Counted from the first letter of the stretch, positions 8,129 through 15,155 are shown. The stretch is DNA of 15,589 nt from Lautropia sp. (GCA_013813615.1 JACCRJ010000612.1:1-15589), one strand, 5' to 3'. Notes: generated by a model from the sequence alone, not told the origin. Made by a program: numbers and translations.

Positions 8129-8509
8129 TCAGCTGTTGGAGTCGTCTTGCGCCGGCGCGCCGGAATCGTCCTTGCCGTCGCGGTACCGGAAGTCCTTGAG
8201 CACCCGCAGGTCCTCGAGGTCGTCCAGGTCCTCGAGATCTTCCAGGTCCTCGGCATCCTGGATGTCTGCGTCGGCGTCCGCCGCATCGCCGCCGCCTTCG
8301 GACTCATCGACCTCGGGCCGGATCGCCGCAAGCCCTTCCACGCGGCCGACGAACTCTTCGATCGGCATCTCGCCGTCGATGAAGCGTTCCCGCAGCGCCC
8401 GGTATTCCGGATCGGCAAGCAGATCCACGCCGTCGCGCGCCAGCGAGGCTTCGGCCTCGAGGACCTGCTGCAGATCCTTCAGGTACTTGCTGTCGATGCC
8501 ACCTGCCAT
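8129..8509 (-). CDS. Small acidic protein with Leu/Asp/Glu repeat tail, unknown function
   Basis: This is a 126-residue minus-strand frame starting MAGGIDSKYLKDLQQVLEAE. The frame extends further upstream, but there it would run antisense into the SDR gene, so the ATG at 8509 is preferred. Residues 5-70 look helical (EAEASLARDGVDLLADPEYR, FIDGEMPIEEFVGRVEGL). The C-terminal half is strongly acidic, with a leucine-spaced run DLEDLEDLDDLEDL encoded by three 18-bp DNA repeats. There is no signal peptide, membrane segment or recognised domain. Its start lies 35 bases after the SDR stop on the same strand, so it may be cotranscribed, although a -10-like TACAAT just before the ATG suggests its own promoter. 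The function is unknown. Confidence 0.65.
   Translation of the reverse strand: MAGGIDSKYLKDLQQVLEAEASLARDGVDLLADPEYRALRERFIDGEMPIEEFVGRVEGLAAIRPEVDESEGGGDAADADADIQDAEDLEDLEDLDDLEDLRVLKDFRYRDGKDDSGAPAQDDSNS
8207..8252 (+). repeat. Three 18-bp tandem coding repeats (acidic protein tail)
   Basis: The core CAGGTCCTCG recurs at 8207, 8225 and 8243, an exact 18-base period, with most other positions in the unit also shared. On the minus strand the units encode six-residue blocks of the DLEDLE type. The period is a multiple of three, so copy-number change would keep the frame. Confidence 0.7.
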
Positions 8510-8515
8510 GGCCCG

Positions 8516-8521
8516 ATTGTA
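8516..8521 (-). promoter_or_regulatory. Candidate -10 box directly before the acidic protein gene
   Basis: On the minus strand TACAAT (one mismatch to TATAAT) is followed by CGGGCC and then the ATG at 8509. With only six bases between box and start codon, transcription would begin at or next to the ATG, giving a leaderless or nearly leaderless message. No clear -35 was found at standard spacing. Confidence 0.35.
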
Positions 8522-8544
8522 GCGCCGACGCCCGGGAGGCTGTC

Positions 8545-9309
8545 CTAAGCCTGGATGGTGTAGCCGCCGTCGACCGGGATCGCGGCTCCGGTGATGTACT
8601 GCGAACCGTTCCCGCAAAGCAGCACGGTGATCGCTTCGAAGTCCGCAGGGGTTCCCCAGCGGCCGACAGGAGTTCGGCCGAGCACCCGCTCATTGAGGCC
8701 GGCGACTTCTCGCCGGGCGCCTTTGGTGAGGTCGGTGTCGATCCAGCCCGGCAGCAGCGCATTGACCTGGATGTTGTCGACTGCCCAGGCGGTGGCCAGC
8801 GCGCGTGTCATCTGGACGATGCCGCCTTTGCTGGCGGCATAGGCCACGGCGAAGGAAGCGCCCATGACCGACATGATCGAACCGATGCTGATGATCTTGC
8901 CGCCGCCCGCCGCCTTCATGTGCGGATAGGCGGCCTGCGAGCAGGCGAAGGCGCTGCTCAGGTTGGTGTCGATGATCCGGCGCCACTCCTGCATCGTGTA
9001 CTCATGCGGCGGCTTGCGCAGCGCGGTCCCGGCATTGTTGACCAGGATGTCCACCCGCCCGAAGTGCGCAGCCGCCTGCTCGACGAGCGAGCGGCATTCT
9101 TCATCCTTGATCACGTCGGCCTCGATGGCGAGGCACTTGACGCCGAGCGCTTCGAGTTCCGCAACAGCCGCCGTGGTCTTGGCGGTGTTGCGCCCGACCA
9201 CCGCGACCTGCCCGCCGGCACGGGCGATGCCCCGCGCCATGCCCAAGCCGATCCCGCCGTTGCCGCCGGTGACGATGGCGACCCGCCCTGACAGATCAAA
9301 CGCTTTCAT
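8545..9309 (-). CDS. Short-chain dehydrogenase/reductase (SDR), classical type
   Basis: This 254-residue cytoplasmic NAD(P)-dependent oxidoreductase has the full classical SDR set: TGGNGGIG (14-21) for the dinucleotide, R40 at the end of strand 2 (leaning towards NADP), D65, NNAG (91-94), N116, and the catalytic S144, Y157 and K161 (YAASK). PGWIDTD and VDGGYTI near the C-terminus are typical of glucose/gluconate-type dehydrogenases. The substrate cannot be told from sequence. A good ribosome site, AGGGAG, lies five bases before the ATG, inside the end of the livF remnant, which this gene overlaps by 14 bases. That arrangement implies it was once the downstream member of a branched-chain amino-acid-type ABC transporter operon that has since lost its upstream part, so it may lack its original promoter. 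Confidence 0.9.
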   Translation of the reverse strand: MKAFDLSGRVAIVTGGNGGIGLGMARGIARAGGQVAVVGRNTAKTTAAVAELEALGVKCLAIEADVIKDEECRSLVEQAAAHFGRVDILVNNAGTALRKPPHEYTMQEWRRIIDTNLSSAFACSQAAYPHMKAAGGGKIISIGSIMSVMGASFAVAYAASKGGIVQMTRALATAWAVDNIQVNALLPGWIDTDLTKGARREVAGLNERVLGRTPVGRWGTPADFEAITVLLCGNGSQYITGAAIPVDGGYTIQA

Positions 9310-9559
9310 TGCTGCTCCCTCGGGCGACGCCCAGGTGTTGGTTCAGTATCTCGGGATCGCGCGCCAGCGCGTCCGGCGTGCCCTGGAACACGAACTGCCC
9401 CGAAGACAGCACGCAGACATGGTCGGCCACCGCCAGGGCCAGCGCAAGGTTCTGTTCCACCAGCAACACCGCGAGGCCCAGCGAGCGCAACCGCTTCAGT
9501 ATCTCTCCCACCTGCAGCACCAGCCGCGGCGACAGCCCTTCGGATGGTTCGTCCATCAG
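9296..9559 (-). pseudogene. livF-like ABC transporter ATPase, 3' remnant
   Basis: About 87 codons match the C-terminal third of LivF-type ATPases, the second ATP-binding subunit of branched-chain amino-acid-type (HAAT) importers. Visible are the Walker B and D-loop run LMDEPSEGLSP, the H-loop-region LLVEQN, and the family-typical LALAVADHVCVLSSGQFVFQGTP and NQHLGV. The Walker A motif, Q-loop and the LSGGQ-type signature that should precede them are absent. Family similarity stops abruptly at LMDEP: the residues read before it (GCRSTA) do not fit the expected strand. A normal LivF is about 235 residues, so roughly 60 per cent is missing and the remnant cannot hydrolyse ATP. The break coincides with a 16-bp palindrome and with the start of another gene remnant on the opposite strand. 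Confidence 0.82.
9315..9320 (-). promoter_or_regulatory. Ribosome binding site of the SDR gene
   Basis: AGGGAG on the minus strand sits five bases upstream of the SDR ATG and supports that start. It lies within the 3' end of the livF remnant, showing that the overlap was a working translational arrangement. Confidence 0.6.
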
Positions 9560-9560
9560 T

Positions 9561-9576
9561 GCTGTCGATCGACAGC
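9561..9576. repeat. 16-bp perfect palindrome at the gene-remnant junction
   Basis: GCTGTCGATCGACAGC equals its own reverse complement over all 16 bases. It begins one or two bases beyond the last base of clear livF similarity (about 9557-9559) and lies before the region where CoxL-like similarity begins (about 9577-9625). A protein-binding site, a hairpin involved in the deletion or a recombinase site are all possible. It is not a typical terminator because no T-run follows. Confidence 0.7.
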
Positions 9577-9861
9577 CCCGCCAGCGAGGGCCGCGGCACA
9601 TTGGTCGCGCCGTTGTCGCCGATCCTGCGCGCAGGCGACCTCCCGCCGATGCAACTCGCGCACCATATCGAGCCGTGCACCACCAATCCGCTCGGCGTCA
9701 AGGGCGCGGGCGAGTCCGGCGTGGCGGGTTCGCTGCCCTCGGGCGTGAATGCGGTGCTGCACGCGCTGTCGAGCCGGGGCGTGAACCACCTCGACCTGCC
9801 GTTGACACCGCCACGGGTCTGGGCAGCGCTGCAGGCGGTCAGTTCGCCGCCAGTTTCCTGA
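9577..9861 (+). pseudogene. CoxL/aldehyde-oxidase-type molybdenum hydroxylase large subunit, 3' remnant
   Basis: The plus-strand frame reads ILRAGDLPPMQLAHHIE, then CTTNPLGVKGAGESGVAG, then GVNAVLHALSSRGVNHLDL and PLTPPRVWAAL. This is the characteristic C-terminus of xanthine/CO-dehydrogenase-family large subunits, including GVKGAGESG with the active-site glutamate. Only about 85-95 of the usual 750-800 residues are left; the cofactor-binding parts are gone. The exact 5' limit of similarity is uncertain and lies between about 9577 and 9625. It is a different subfamily from the intact xdhB in this window (XdhB has VGEPPLLLP at the same site), so it is not simply a duplicated piece of it. The frame runs on into the antisense of the ppk 3' end before stopping at 9861, suggesting its native stop may also be lost. 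Confidence 0.8.
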
Positions 9862-12004
9862 GCAGCACCTGCTGCGGGTCCCGGTCCCGGGAGAGCACCG
9901 GGCCGCTCAGCTTGTAGCCGCCGCGGGCGTCCATCTCCCAGACGGAGAAGCCGGGCTCGAGGTAGCCCCGCAGGCCCTCCTCGATCACCCGCTGCTTCAG
10001 CTTGCGGTCGCGGACCGGGAACGCCACCTCGACCCGGCGAAAGAAGTTGCGGTTCATCCAGTCGGCCGAACCCAGCCAGACGTCTTCGGCGCCGCCCGCC
10101 CAGAAGTGGTAGATCCGGCTGTGTTCCAGGAAACGGCCGATCACGGAAACCACCCGGATGTTGCTGGAGAGCCCCTCGATTCCTGGGCGCAGCGCGCACA
10201 CCCCGCGCACGATCAGGTCGATCTTCACGCCCGCCTGGCTTGCCTCGTAGAGCGCATCGATGACGCTTTCCTCCAGCAGCGCATTCATCTTGGCGGCGAT
10301 GTAGCCCTTCTTGCCGGCCCTCGCCGCCTCCGTCTCCCGCCGGATCGCCTTGAGGATGTAGTCGTGCAGCGTGAACGGCGCCTGCAGCAGGCTATGGAGC
10401 TTGCCGGCAGTGCCCAGGCCGGTGAGCCTGCGGAACACCTCCTGCACGTCTGCGCAGATCTTCTCGTCGGCGGTGAAGAGGCCGAAGTCCTCGTAGAGCC
10501 GGGCGGTGCGCTGGTGGTAGTTGCCGGTGCCGAGGTGCGCATAACGGCGCAGCCTGCCGTCCTCCCGGCGGATGATCAGCGCGAGCTTCGCATGCGTCTT
10601 GTGCCCGACCACCCCGTAGACCACGTGCGCACCCACCTCCTCCAGCTTGGCCGCCCAGTTGATGTTGGCCTCCTCGTCGAAGCGCGCCATCAGTTCCAGG
10701 ACAACAGTCACTTCCTTGCCGACCTTCGCAGCTTCAAGCAGCGCTTCCATCAGCAGCGAGTCGGCGCCGGTCCGGTAGATCGTCTGTTTGATCGAGACCA
10801 CCTGCGGGTCGCTCGCCGCGCTGCGCAGGAAGTCCATCACCGGGTTGAAGGATTCGTAGGGCTGGTGAACCAGCACATCGCACCTGGCAATCGCCTGGAA
10901 CAGGTCCTTCTTGCGAAACGCCGCCGGCAGGCCGGGATCGAACCGCGGGAACTTCAGGTCCGGCCGGTCGACGATGTCGATGATCTGCTCGAGGCGCACG
11001 AGGTTGACCGGCCCGTTGACGAAGTAGCAGTCGACGTCGGCGAGCTCGAACTCCTTCTTCAGCAGATCGATCACCAGCGGGCTCATGTCGTAGGAAAGCT
11101 CGAGCCTCACGCCGTCGCCGTAGTGGCGCTGACCGAGCTCGCTGCGCAGCGCCTGGCGCAGGTTGGTCACCTCCTCCTCGTCGACATACAGCTCGCTGTT
11201 GCGCGTGAGCCGGAACTGCGACCGGCTCTTCACCTCGAGCCCGGGGAACAGCCGCTCGATGAAACCGTGCACGATCGAGGTCAGCAGCATCACGCCGTGC
11301 GGCGCGCCGGCCACCGCGGAGGGCACCCGCAGCACCCGCGGCAGCACTCGGGGGGCCTGCACGATCGCGATGCCCGGCCGCCGGCCGAAGGCGTCTCGCC
11401 CGTCCAGCTCGACCGCGAAGTTGAGCGTCTTGTTGGAGATGCGCGGAAACGGATGCGCTGGATCCAGGGCGATCGGCGTCAGCAGCGGCTCTATCTCCTC
11501 CATGAAAACCTTCTCCGCCCAGGCCCGCTGGACCTCGTTCCATTCGGTCGACAGCAGGATGACGATGCCCTCCGCCTTCATCGCCGGCGTGAGCACGTTG
11601 AGCAGGATGTGGTACTGGTGGGTGATCAGCAACCCCGCGCGAACCGCGATGGCGTCGAGCTGTTCGCGGGCACCAGCTGCCGATGCGTTGTCCACCCGGG
11701 CCAGCTCCTGCAGCTCGGCGACCCGGATCTCGAACAGTTCATCGAGGTTGCCGGAGACGATGGTGAGGTAGCGAAGGCGCTCCAGCAGCGGCACCTCGCG
11801 GTTCTCCGCCATCGACAGCACCCGCTCGTTGAAGGCAAGGATGCCCTGCTCGCGGCTGAGCGGCGCCAGCTGGCGGGTCGAGACCAGCCCCTCCCCGTCC
11901 GCCACGCCGGCTGCGTCCGGCGCGATTGGCTTGTCGGGTGCGTTCACGACGCGACGATCGCGTTTTTTCGTGACAGGCTGATGACGGTGCTGCTTGCTGT
12001 TCAT
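9839..12004 (-). CDS. ppk: Polyphosphate kinase 1
   Basis: PPK1 polymerises the gamma phosphate of ATP into inorganic polyphosphate, reversibly, as a membrane-associated homotetramer. From the ATG at 12004 it has 721 residues; a GTG three codons upstream (12013) is also in frame. The N domain begins near LSREQGILAFNERVLSMAE, followed by LLERLRYLTIVSGNLDELFEIRVAEL. The phosphorylated histidine lies in HKTHAKLAL (H471), followed by YAHLGTGNYHQRTARLYEDFGL. The second conserved histidine is in LEHSRIYHF (H628), followed by VWLGSADWMNRNFFRRVEV. The first 50 or so residues are low-complexity and not part of the conserved fold, so the true start could be further in, for instance the GTG near 11944. 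The gene is head to head with the exopolyphosphatase gene; its 3' end overlaps the coxL remnant frame by 23 bases. Confidence 0.95.
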   Translation of the reverse strand: MNSKQHRHQPVTKKRDRRVVNAPDKPIAPDAAGVADGEGLVSTRQLAPLSREQGILAFNERVLSMAENREVPLLERLRYLTIVSGNLDELFEIRVAELQELARVDNASAAGAREQLDAIAVRAGLLITHQYHILLNVLTPAMKAEGIVILLSTEWNEVQRAWAEKVFMEEIEPLLTPIALDPAHPFPRISNKTLNFAVELDGRDAFGRRPGIAIVQAPRVLPRVLRVPSAVAGAPHGVMLLTSIVHGFIERLFPGLEVKSRSQFRLTRNSELYVDEEEVTNLRQALRSELGQRHYGDGVRLELSYDMSPLVIDLLKKEFELADVDCYFVNGPVNLVRLEQIIDIVDRPDLKFPRFDPGLPAAFRKKDLFQAIARCDVLVHQPYESFNPVMDFLRSAASDPQVVSIKQTIYRTGADSLLMEALLEAAKVGKEVTVVLELMARFDEEANINWAAKLEEVGAHVVYGVVGHKTHAKLALIIRREDGRLRRYAHLGTGNYHQRTARLYEDFGLFTADEKICADVQEVFRRLTGLGTAGKLHSLLQAPFTLHDYILKAIRRETEAARAGKKGYIAAKMNALLEESVIDALYEASQAGVKIDLIVRGVCALRPGIEGLSSNIRVVSVIGRFLEHSRIYHFWAGGAEDVWLGSADWMNRNFFRRVEVAFPVRDRKLKQRVIEEGLRGYLEPGFSVWEMDARGGYKLSGPVLSRDRDPQQVLLRKLAAN
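11970..11987 (-). promoter_or_regulatory. PhoB-box-like sequence inside the ppk 5' end
   Basis: The minus strand reads CCGTCATCAGCCTGTCAC, two 7-mers with an exact 11-base period. Against the PhoB half-site CTGTCAT each copy has one mismatch. The spacer CAGC is less AT-rich than usual, and an A-rich stretch follows. It lies in the non-conserved start of ppk, 17-34 bases downstream of the annotated ATG. It would be upstream of the real start only if translation begins further in. The match is by eye, and chance similarity is possible. Confidence 0.3.
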
Positions 12005-12036
12005 GCGGTTCACACGAGAGGGCCCTGATTTTGCGG

Positions 12037-12042
12037 CAGAAT
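12037..12042 (+). promoter_or_regulatory. Candidate -10 box directly before the exopolyphosphatase gene
   Basis: CAGAAT is followed by CGGGGC and the ATG at 12049. The six-base gap and the CGGGSC sequence are the same as seen before the small acidic protein gene (TACAAT, CGGGCC, ATG), suggesting a near-leaderless transcript. The hexamer has two mismatches to TATAAT and no good -35 was found, so confidence is low. Confidence 0.25.
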
Positions 12043-12048
12043 CGGGGC

Positions 12049-13587
12049 ATGCTCCAGCCTCGCACGATGGAAGTCCTGCCGCAGTCTGCCAGACGGCGCC
12101 AACTGGCGTCGGTGGACCTCGGTTCCAACAGCTTCCGGCTGATGATCGTCGACGTCCACGAATCGTCGGCGGGTCCGCAGATGAAGCTGCTCGACCAGAT
12201 CAAGGAGACGGTGAGGCTCGGCGCCGGGCTCGACCAGCAGCGGGAGCTGTCGGCGCAGGCGCAGCAGCGGGCGCTGGAGGCGCTTCGGCGCTTCAGCGAG
12301 CGGCTGCGCGGCTTCGAGCCGGACAGCGTGCGGGCGGTAGCCACCAATACCGTGCGGGTAGCGCGCAACAGCGCAAAATTCCTGGGCGAAGCGGGGGCCG
12401 CGCTGGGGTACCCGATCGAGGTCATTGCCGGCCGCGAGGAAGCCCGCCTCATCTACCTCGGCGCAGCCCACTCGCTGCCACAGGACCATCAGCTGCGTCT
12501 GATCGTCGACATCGGCGGCGGCTCGACCGAATGCATCGTCGGCGCGGATCACGAACCGAAGCGGCGCGAGTCGTTCCAGATGGGCTGTGTGTCCCTCACG
12601 CAGGAGTTCTTCCCCGACGGCCGGATTACCAAGCAGGCCTTTCGCAAGGCGCGCCTCTTCTGCGGCGAGCAGCTCGCCGCGCAGGTCCGCGCGTTCCGGC
12701 GGCTGGGCTGGAACTATGCCGTCGGAACCTCCGGGACCGTCAAGGCCCTCTGGCAGGTCGGTTCGGCGGAATTCGGTTACCCGCGGATCACCCCGGAGAG
12801 CCTTGCGAGGATCGAAGCGATGGCATTGCAGGCCGGCTCGGCTGGCGCGCTGAACGCGGCCGGCCTCAAGCCGGAGCGCCAGGCGGTGTTCGCCGCGGGG
12901 CTTGCGGTGATGCAGGCAGTATTCGAGGAGTTCCAGATCTCGACGATGGCGTACTGCGATTCCGCGCTTCGCGAAGGCATCCTGCATGACCTGCTGGGAC
13001 GTGCCTCCGGCGCCGACCGCCGCGAGATCACCATCAGCCACCTGGTGGAGCGATACCGGATGGATGACACCTACGGCAGGCGGGTGGCCGCGGTTGCCGG
13101 CGAACTGCTGAACGCGCTGCACGACGGGCAGGCCGATGCCCACCAGTTGCAGATGCTGGAATGGGCGGCGCGGATCAGCGAGATCGGCTCGTTCATCGCG
13201 CATGCCGATGCGCACAAGCATGGCGGCTACATCGTCGCCAACGCAGACCTACCGGGGTTCTCCAGCACCGACCAGCGCCTCCTCTCGCTCCTCGTGCTGG
13301 GGCAATCAGGCGGCCTGCGAAAGATCCGCGCGCACGAGCCGGACCCCTCGCATTGGCTGCTGGTCCTGTGCCTGCGGATCGCCGTCATCCTGCAGCGTCG
13401 GCGGGACGGGCGGCAGACGCCGATCCGGATCCGACCCTCGGCCAATGGTCCGGCCAGCGGCTGGGACGTGGACTTACCGCAGGCCTGGGCGGCGGAGCAC
13501 CCCCTCACGGTGCAGTCGCTGGAGAAGGAGACGGCACTGTGGCAGGACAGCCGCCTCTTCAGCCAGGTCGCCTTCAACCTGATCTGA
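12049..13587 (+). CDS. ppx: Exopolyphosphatase / guanosine pentaphosphatase family (Ppx/GppA)
   Basis: Members of this family release terminal phosphate from polyphosphate, or from pppGpp in the case of GppA. From the ATG at 12049 the protein has 512 residues, near the E. coli Ppx length. The N-terminal ASKHA-fold ATPase-like domain shows ASVDLGSNSFRLMIVD (phosphate loop, D23-S28), GREEARLIYLGAAHS, containing the expected catalytic glutamate, LIVDIGGGSTECIVG (D154-E161) and VGTSGTVKAL. A C-terminal HD-like helical domain includes ISEIGSFIAHADAHKHGGY and GFSSTDQRLLSLL. An ATG at 12067 is an alternative start. Only 44 bases separate this start from that of ppk on the other strand, and this pairing favours polyphosphate as the substrate over pppGpp, though the sequence does not settle it. 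Confidence 0.92.
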   Translation: MLQPRTMEVLPQSARRRQLASVDLGSNSFRLMIVDVHESSAGPQMKLLDQIKETVRLGAGLDQQRELSAQAQQRALEALRRFSERLRGFEPDSVRAVATNTVRVARNSAKFLGEAGAALGYPIEVIAGREEARLIYLGAAHSLPQDHQLRLIVDIGGGSTECIVGADHEPKRRESFQMGCVSLTQEFFPDGRITKQAFRKARLFCGEQLAAQVRAFRRLGWNYAVGTSGTVKALWQVGSAEFGYPRITPESLARIEAMALQAGSAGALNAAGLKPERQAVFAAGLAVMQAVFEEFQISTMAYCDSALREGILHDLLGRASGADRREITISHLVERYRMDDTYGRRVAAVAGELLNALHDGQADAHQLQMLEWAARISEIGSFIAHADAHKHGGYIVANADLPGFSSTDQRLLSLLVLGQSGGLRKIRAHEPDPSHWLLVLCLRIAVILQRRRDGRQTPIRIRPSANGPASGWDVDLPQAWAAEHPLTVQSLEKETALWQDSRLFSQVAFNLI

Positions 13588-13656
13588 CGAAGACGCCTCG
13601 ACGCTGAACAGAGCGCAAGTCAGGCGGCGCGATCCGTGCGCCAGCGGGGACGCAGC

Positions 13657-14049
<393 letters not shown>

Positions 14050-14535
14050 CTAGGATCGCTGCCGGCGCTTCTCGATCAGGTGGTCGTTGACCAGCGGCGG
14101 CACGAAACGGCTGACGTCACCGCCGAACATCGCAATTTCCCGCACCAGCGTGCCGGTGACGAACTGGAAGCCGTCGGTGGGCGCCAGGAAAATGGTATCA
14201 ACCTTCGGCATCAGGTAATGATTCATCCCTGCCATCTGGAACTCGTATTCGAAGTCGGCGACGCCGCGAAGGCCGCGCATCACCACCCGGGCGCCGACCC
14301 GCTCGACGAAATCCTTCAGCAGACCGCCAAAACCCTCCACCCGGACGTTGCCGAAAGGCGCGAGGACGTCGCGAGCGAGCTGCAGCCGCTCCTCGTACGT
14401 GAAGAGCGTGCCCTTGGCGCGGCTGTCGGCCACCGCGACGACGATTTCGTCGAAGACGCCGCAGGCACGGCGAACCAGGTCCTCATGGCCACTGGTGATC
14501 GGGTCGAACGTGCCTGGATATACGGCGATGGCCAT
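14050..14535 (-). CDS. coaD: Phosphopantetheine adenylyltransferase
   Basis: CoaD transfers AMP from ATP to 4'-phosphopantetheine, giving dephospho-CoA, the penultimate step of coenzyme A synthesis, in the cytoplasm. The 161-residue length is standard. The nucleotidyltransferase motif is [15 protein letters not shown], with T14-x-G-H17 as the HxGH-type catalytic site. The conserved [22 protein letters not shown] follows in the middle. Near the C-terminus [16 protein letters not shown] matches the usual SSTLVREIA ATP-binding segment, with TG in place of SS, a mild substitution. The ATG follows the rsmD stop codon with no gap (TAGATG), so translation is probably coupled to rsmD. Confidence 0.96.
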   Translation of the reverse strand: MAIAVYPGTFDPITSGHEDLVRRACGVFDEIVVAVADSRAKGTLFTYEERLQLARDVLAPFGNVRVEGFGGLLKDFVERVGARVVMRGLRGVADFEYEFQMAGMNHYLMPKVDTIFLAPTDGFQFVTGTLVREIAMFGGDVSRFVPPLVNDHLIEKRRQRS

Positions 14536-15141
14536 CTAGAATTCTCCGGTGGGCGCCTGCCCGGGCGCTGCGAGGAGCGGATGCCTCGGTCCGAGCAGAT
14601 GATAGTGAACCTGCCCCGCCCGCGCCGCCCGCAGGACCGCCAGGCCGCCCGCACCGGCGTATCCCAGCCATTCGCCGGTCAGCTTGAATTCGCATTCGGC
14701 ATAGACGCGCCCCTCCGGTGCGAGCCGAGTCTGCAGCAACGGCAGCAGGCGCTCCAGCCAGCCTTCATGGTACGGCGGATCCAGCAGCACCAGGTCATGC
14801 GGCCGGACCGGAGTCGACTTCAGCCAGGCGAGCGCATCGGCGCGCATGACAGCCACCATCTCCGCCGCCAGCCGGGCCTTGACTATCTCCAGGGAGCGGG
14901 CCAGCTTCGGATCACGCTCGATGAGCGTCACCCGCGCAGCGCCGCGCGAGGCCGCCTCGAAACCTAGAACGCCCGTCCCGGCGAACAGGTCCAGGCAGTC
15001 CCAGCCGGTCAGGTCCTGGCCGAGCCAGTTGAACAGCGCCTCCCGGACGCGATCCGGCGTAGGCCGCAGCCCTTGCAGCGCCTGCACCGGCAGCAGCATC
15101 CGCTTCCACCGGCCGCCGATGATCCGGACGCGTGAATCCAT
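14536..15141 (-). CDS. rsmD: 16S rRNA (guanine-N2)-methyltransferase RsmD (m2G966)
   Basis: RsmD methylates G966 of 16S rRNA using S-adenosylmethionine during 30S assembly. The start MDSRVRIIGGRWKR at 15141 gives 201 residues, the family size; the open frame continues upstream only as antisense of the ftsY-like gene. A clear AAGGA lies four bases before this ATG. The motifs in order are RIIGGRWKRMLLP, GLRPTPDRVREALFNWL (24-40), the SAM-binding DLFAGTGVLGFEAASRGA (51-68), acidic E75 after TLI, and the catalytic LLDPPYHEGW (119-128) for exocyclic amino methylation. It is the first gene of the rsmD-coaD-ferredoxin run and is divergent from the ftsY-like gene with 38 bases between starts. Confidence 0.95.
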   Translation of the reverse strand: MDSRVRIIGGRWKRMLLPVQALQGLRPTPDRVREALFNWLGQDLTGWDCLDLFAGTGVLGFEAASRGAARVTLIERDPKLARSLEIVKARLAAEMVAVMRADALAWLKSTPVRPHDLVLLDPPYHEGWLERLLPLLQTRLAPEGRVYAECEFKLTGEWLGYAGAGGLAVLRAARAGQVHYHLLGPRHPLLAAPGQAPTGEF

Positions 15142-15145
15142 CTGT

Positions 15146-15150
15146 TCCTT
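15146..15150 (-). promoter_or_regulatory. Ribosome binding site of rsmD
   Basis: AAGGA on the minus strand, four bases upstream of the ATG at 15141, decides the rsmD start among several possible upstream starts in the same open frame. Confidence 0.6.
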
Positions 15151-15155
15151 AGAAT
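15150..15155 (+). promoter_or_regulatory. Candidate -10 box for the ftsY-like gene
   Basis: TAGAAT has one mismatch to TATAAT and is followed by GGGGC, 24 bases before the ATG at 15180. It overlaps the rsmD ribosome site on the other strand. No convincing -35 hexamer is present at 16-18 bases upstream. Confidence 0.35.

Noticed and set aside
9296..9861. A new functional fusion or toxin-like gene pair in place of two remnants
   Set aside because: Each side matches a known large family precisely at its C-terminal end and lacks its essential upstream motifs, so broken genes explain it better.
9306..10199. Open reading frame of 297 codons spanning the livF remnant, the junction and the ppk end
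   Set aside because: It is out of frame with all three recognisable sequences, and its translation has no family features.
10106..12028. Open reading frame of 640 codons on the plus strand
   Set aside because: It is the antisense shadow of ppk. It has a repetitive H/R/Q/V-rich composition and no recognisable motif.
12010..13221. Open reading frame of 403 codons on the minus strand
   Set aside because: It is the antisense of the exopolyphosphatase gene, which has clear catalytic motifs on the plus strand.
13626..13642. Stem-loop GGCGC...GCGCC between the ppx and ferredoxin stop codons as a terminator
   Set aside because: The stem is only five or six base pairs and no T-run follows on either strand, so a terminator call is not supported.
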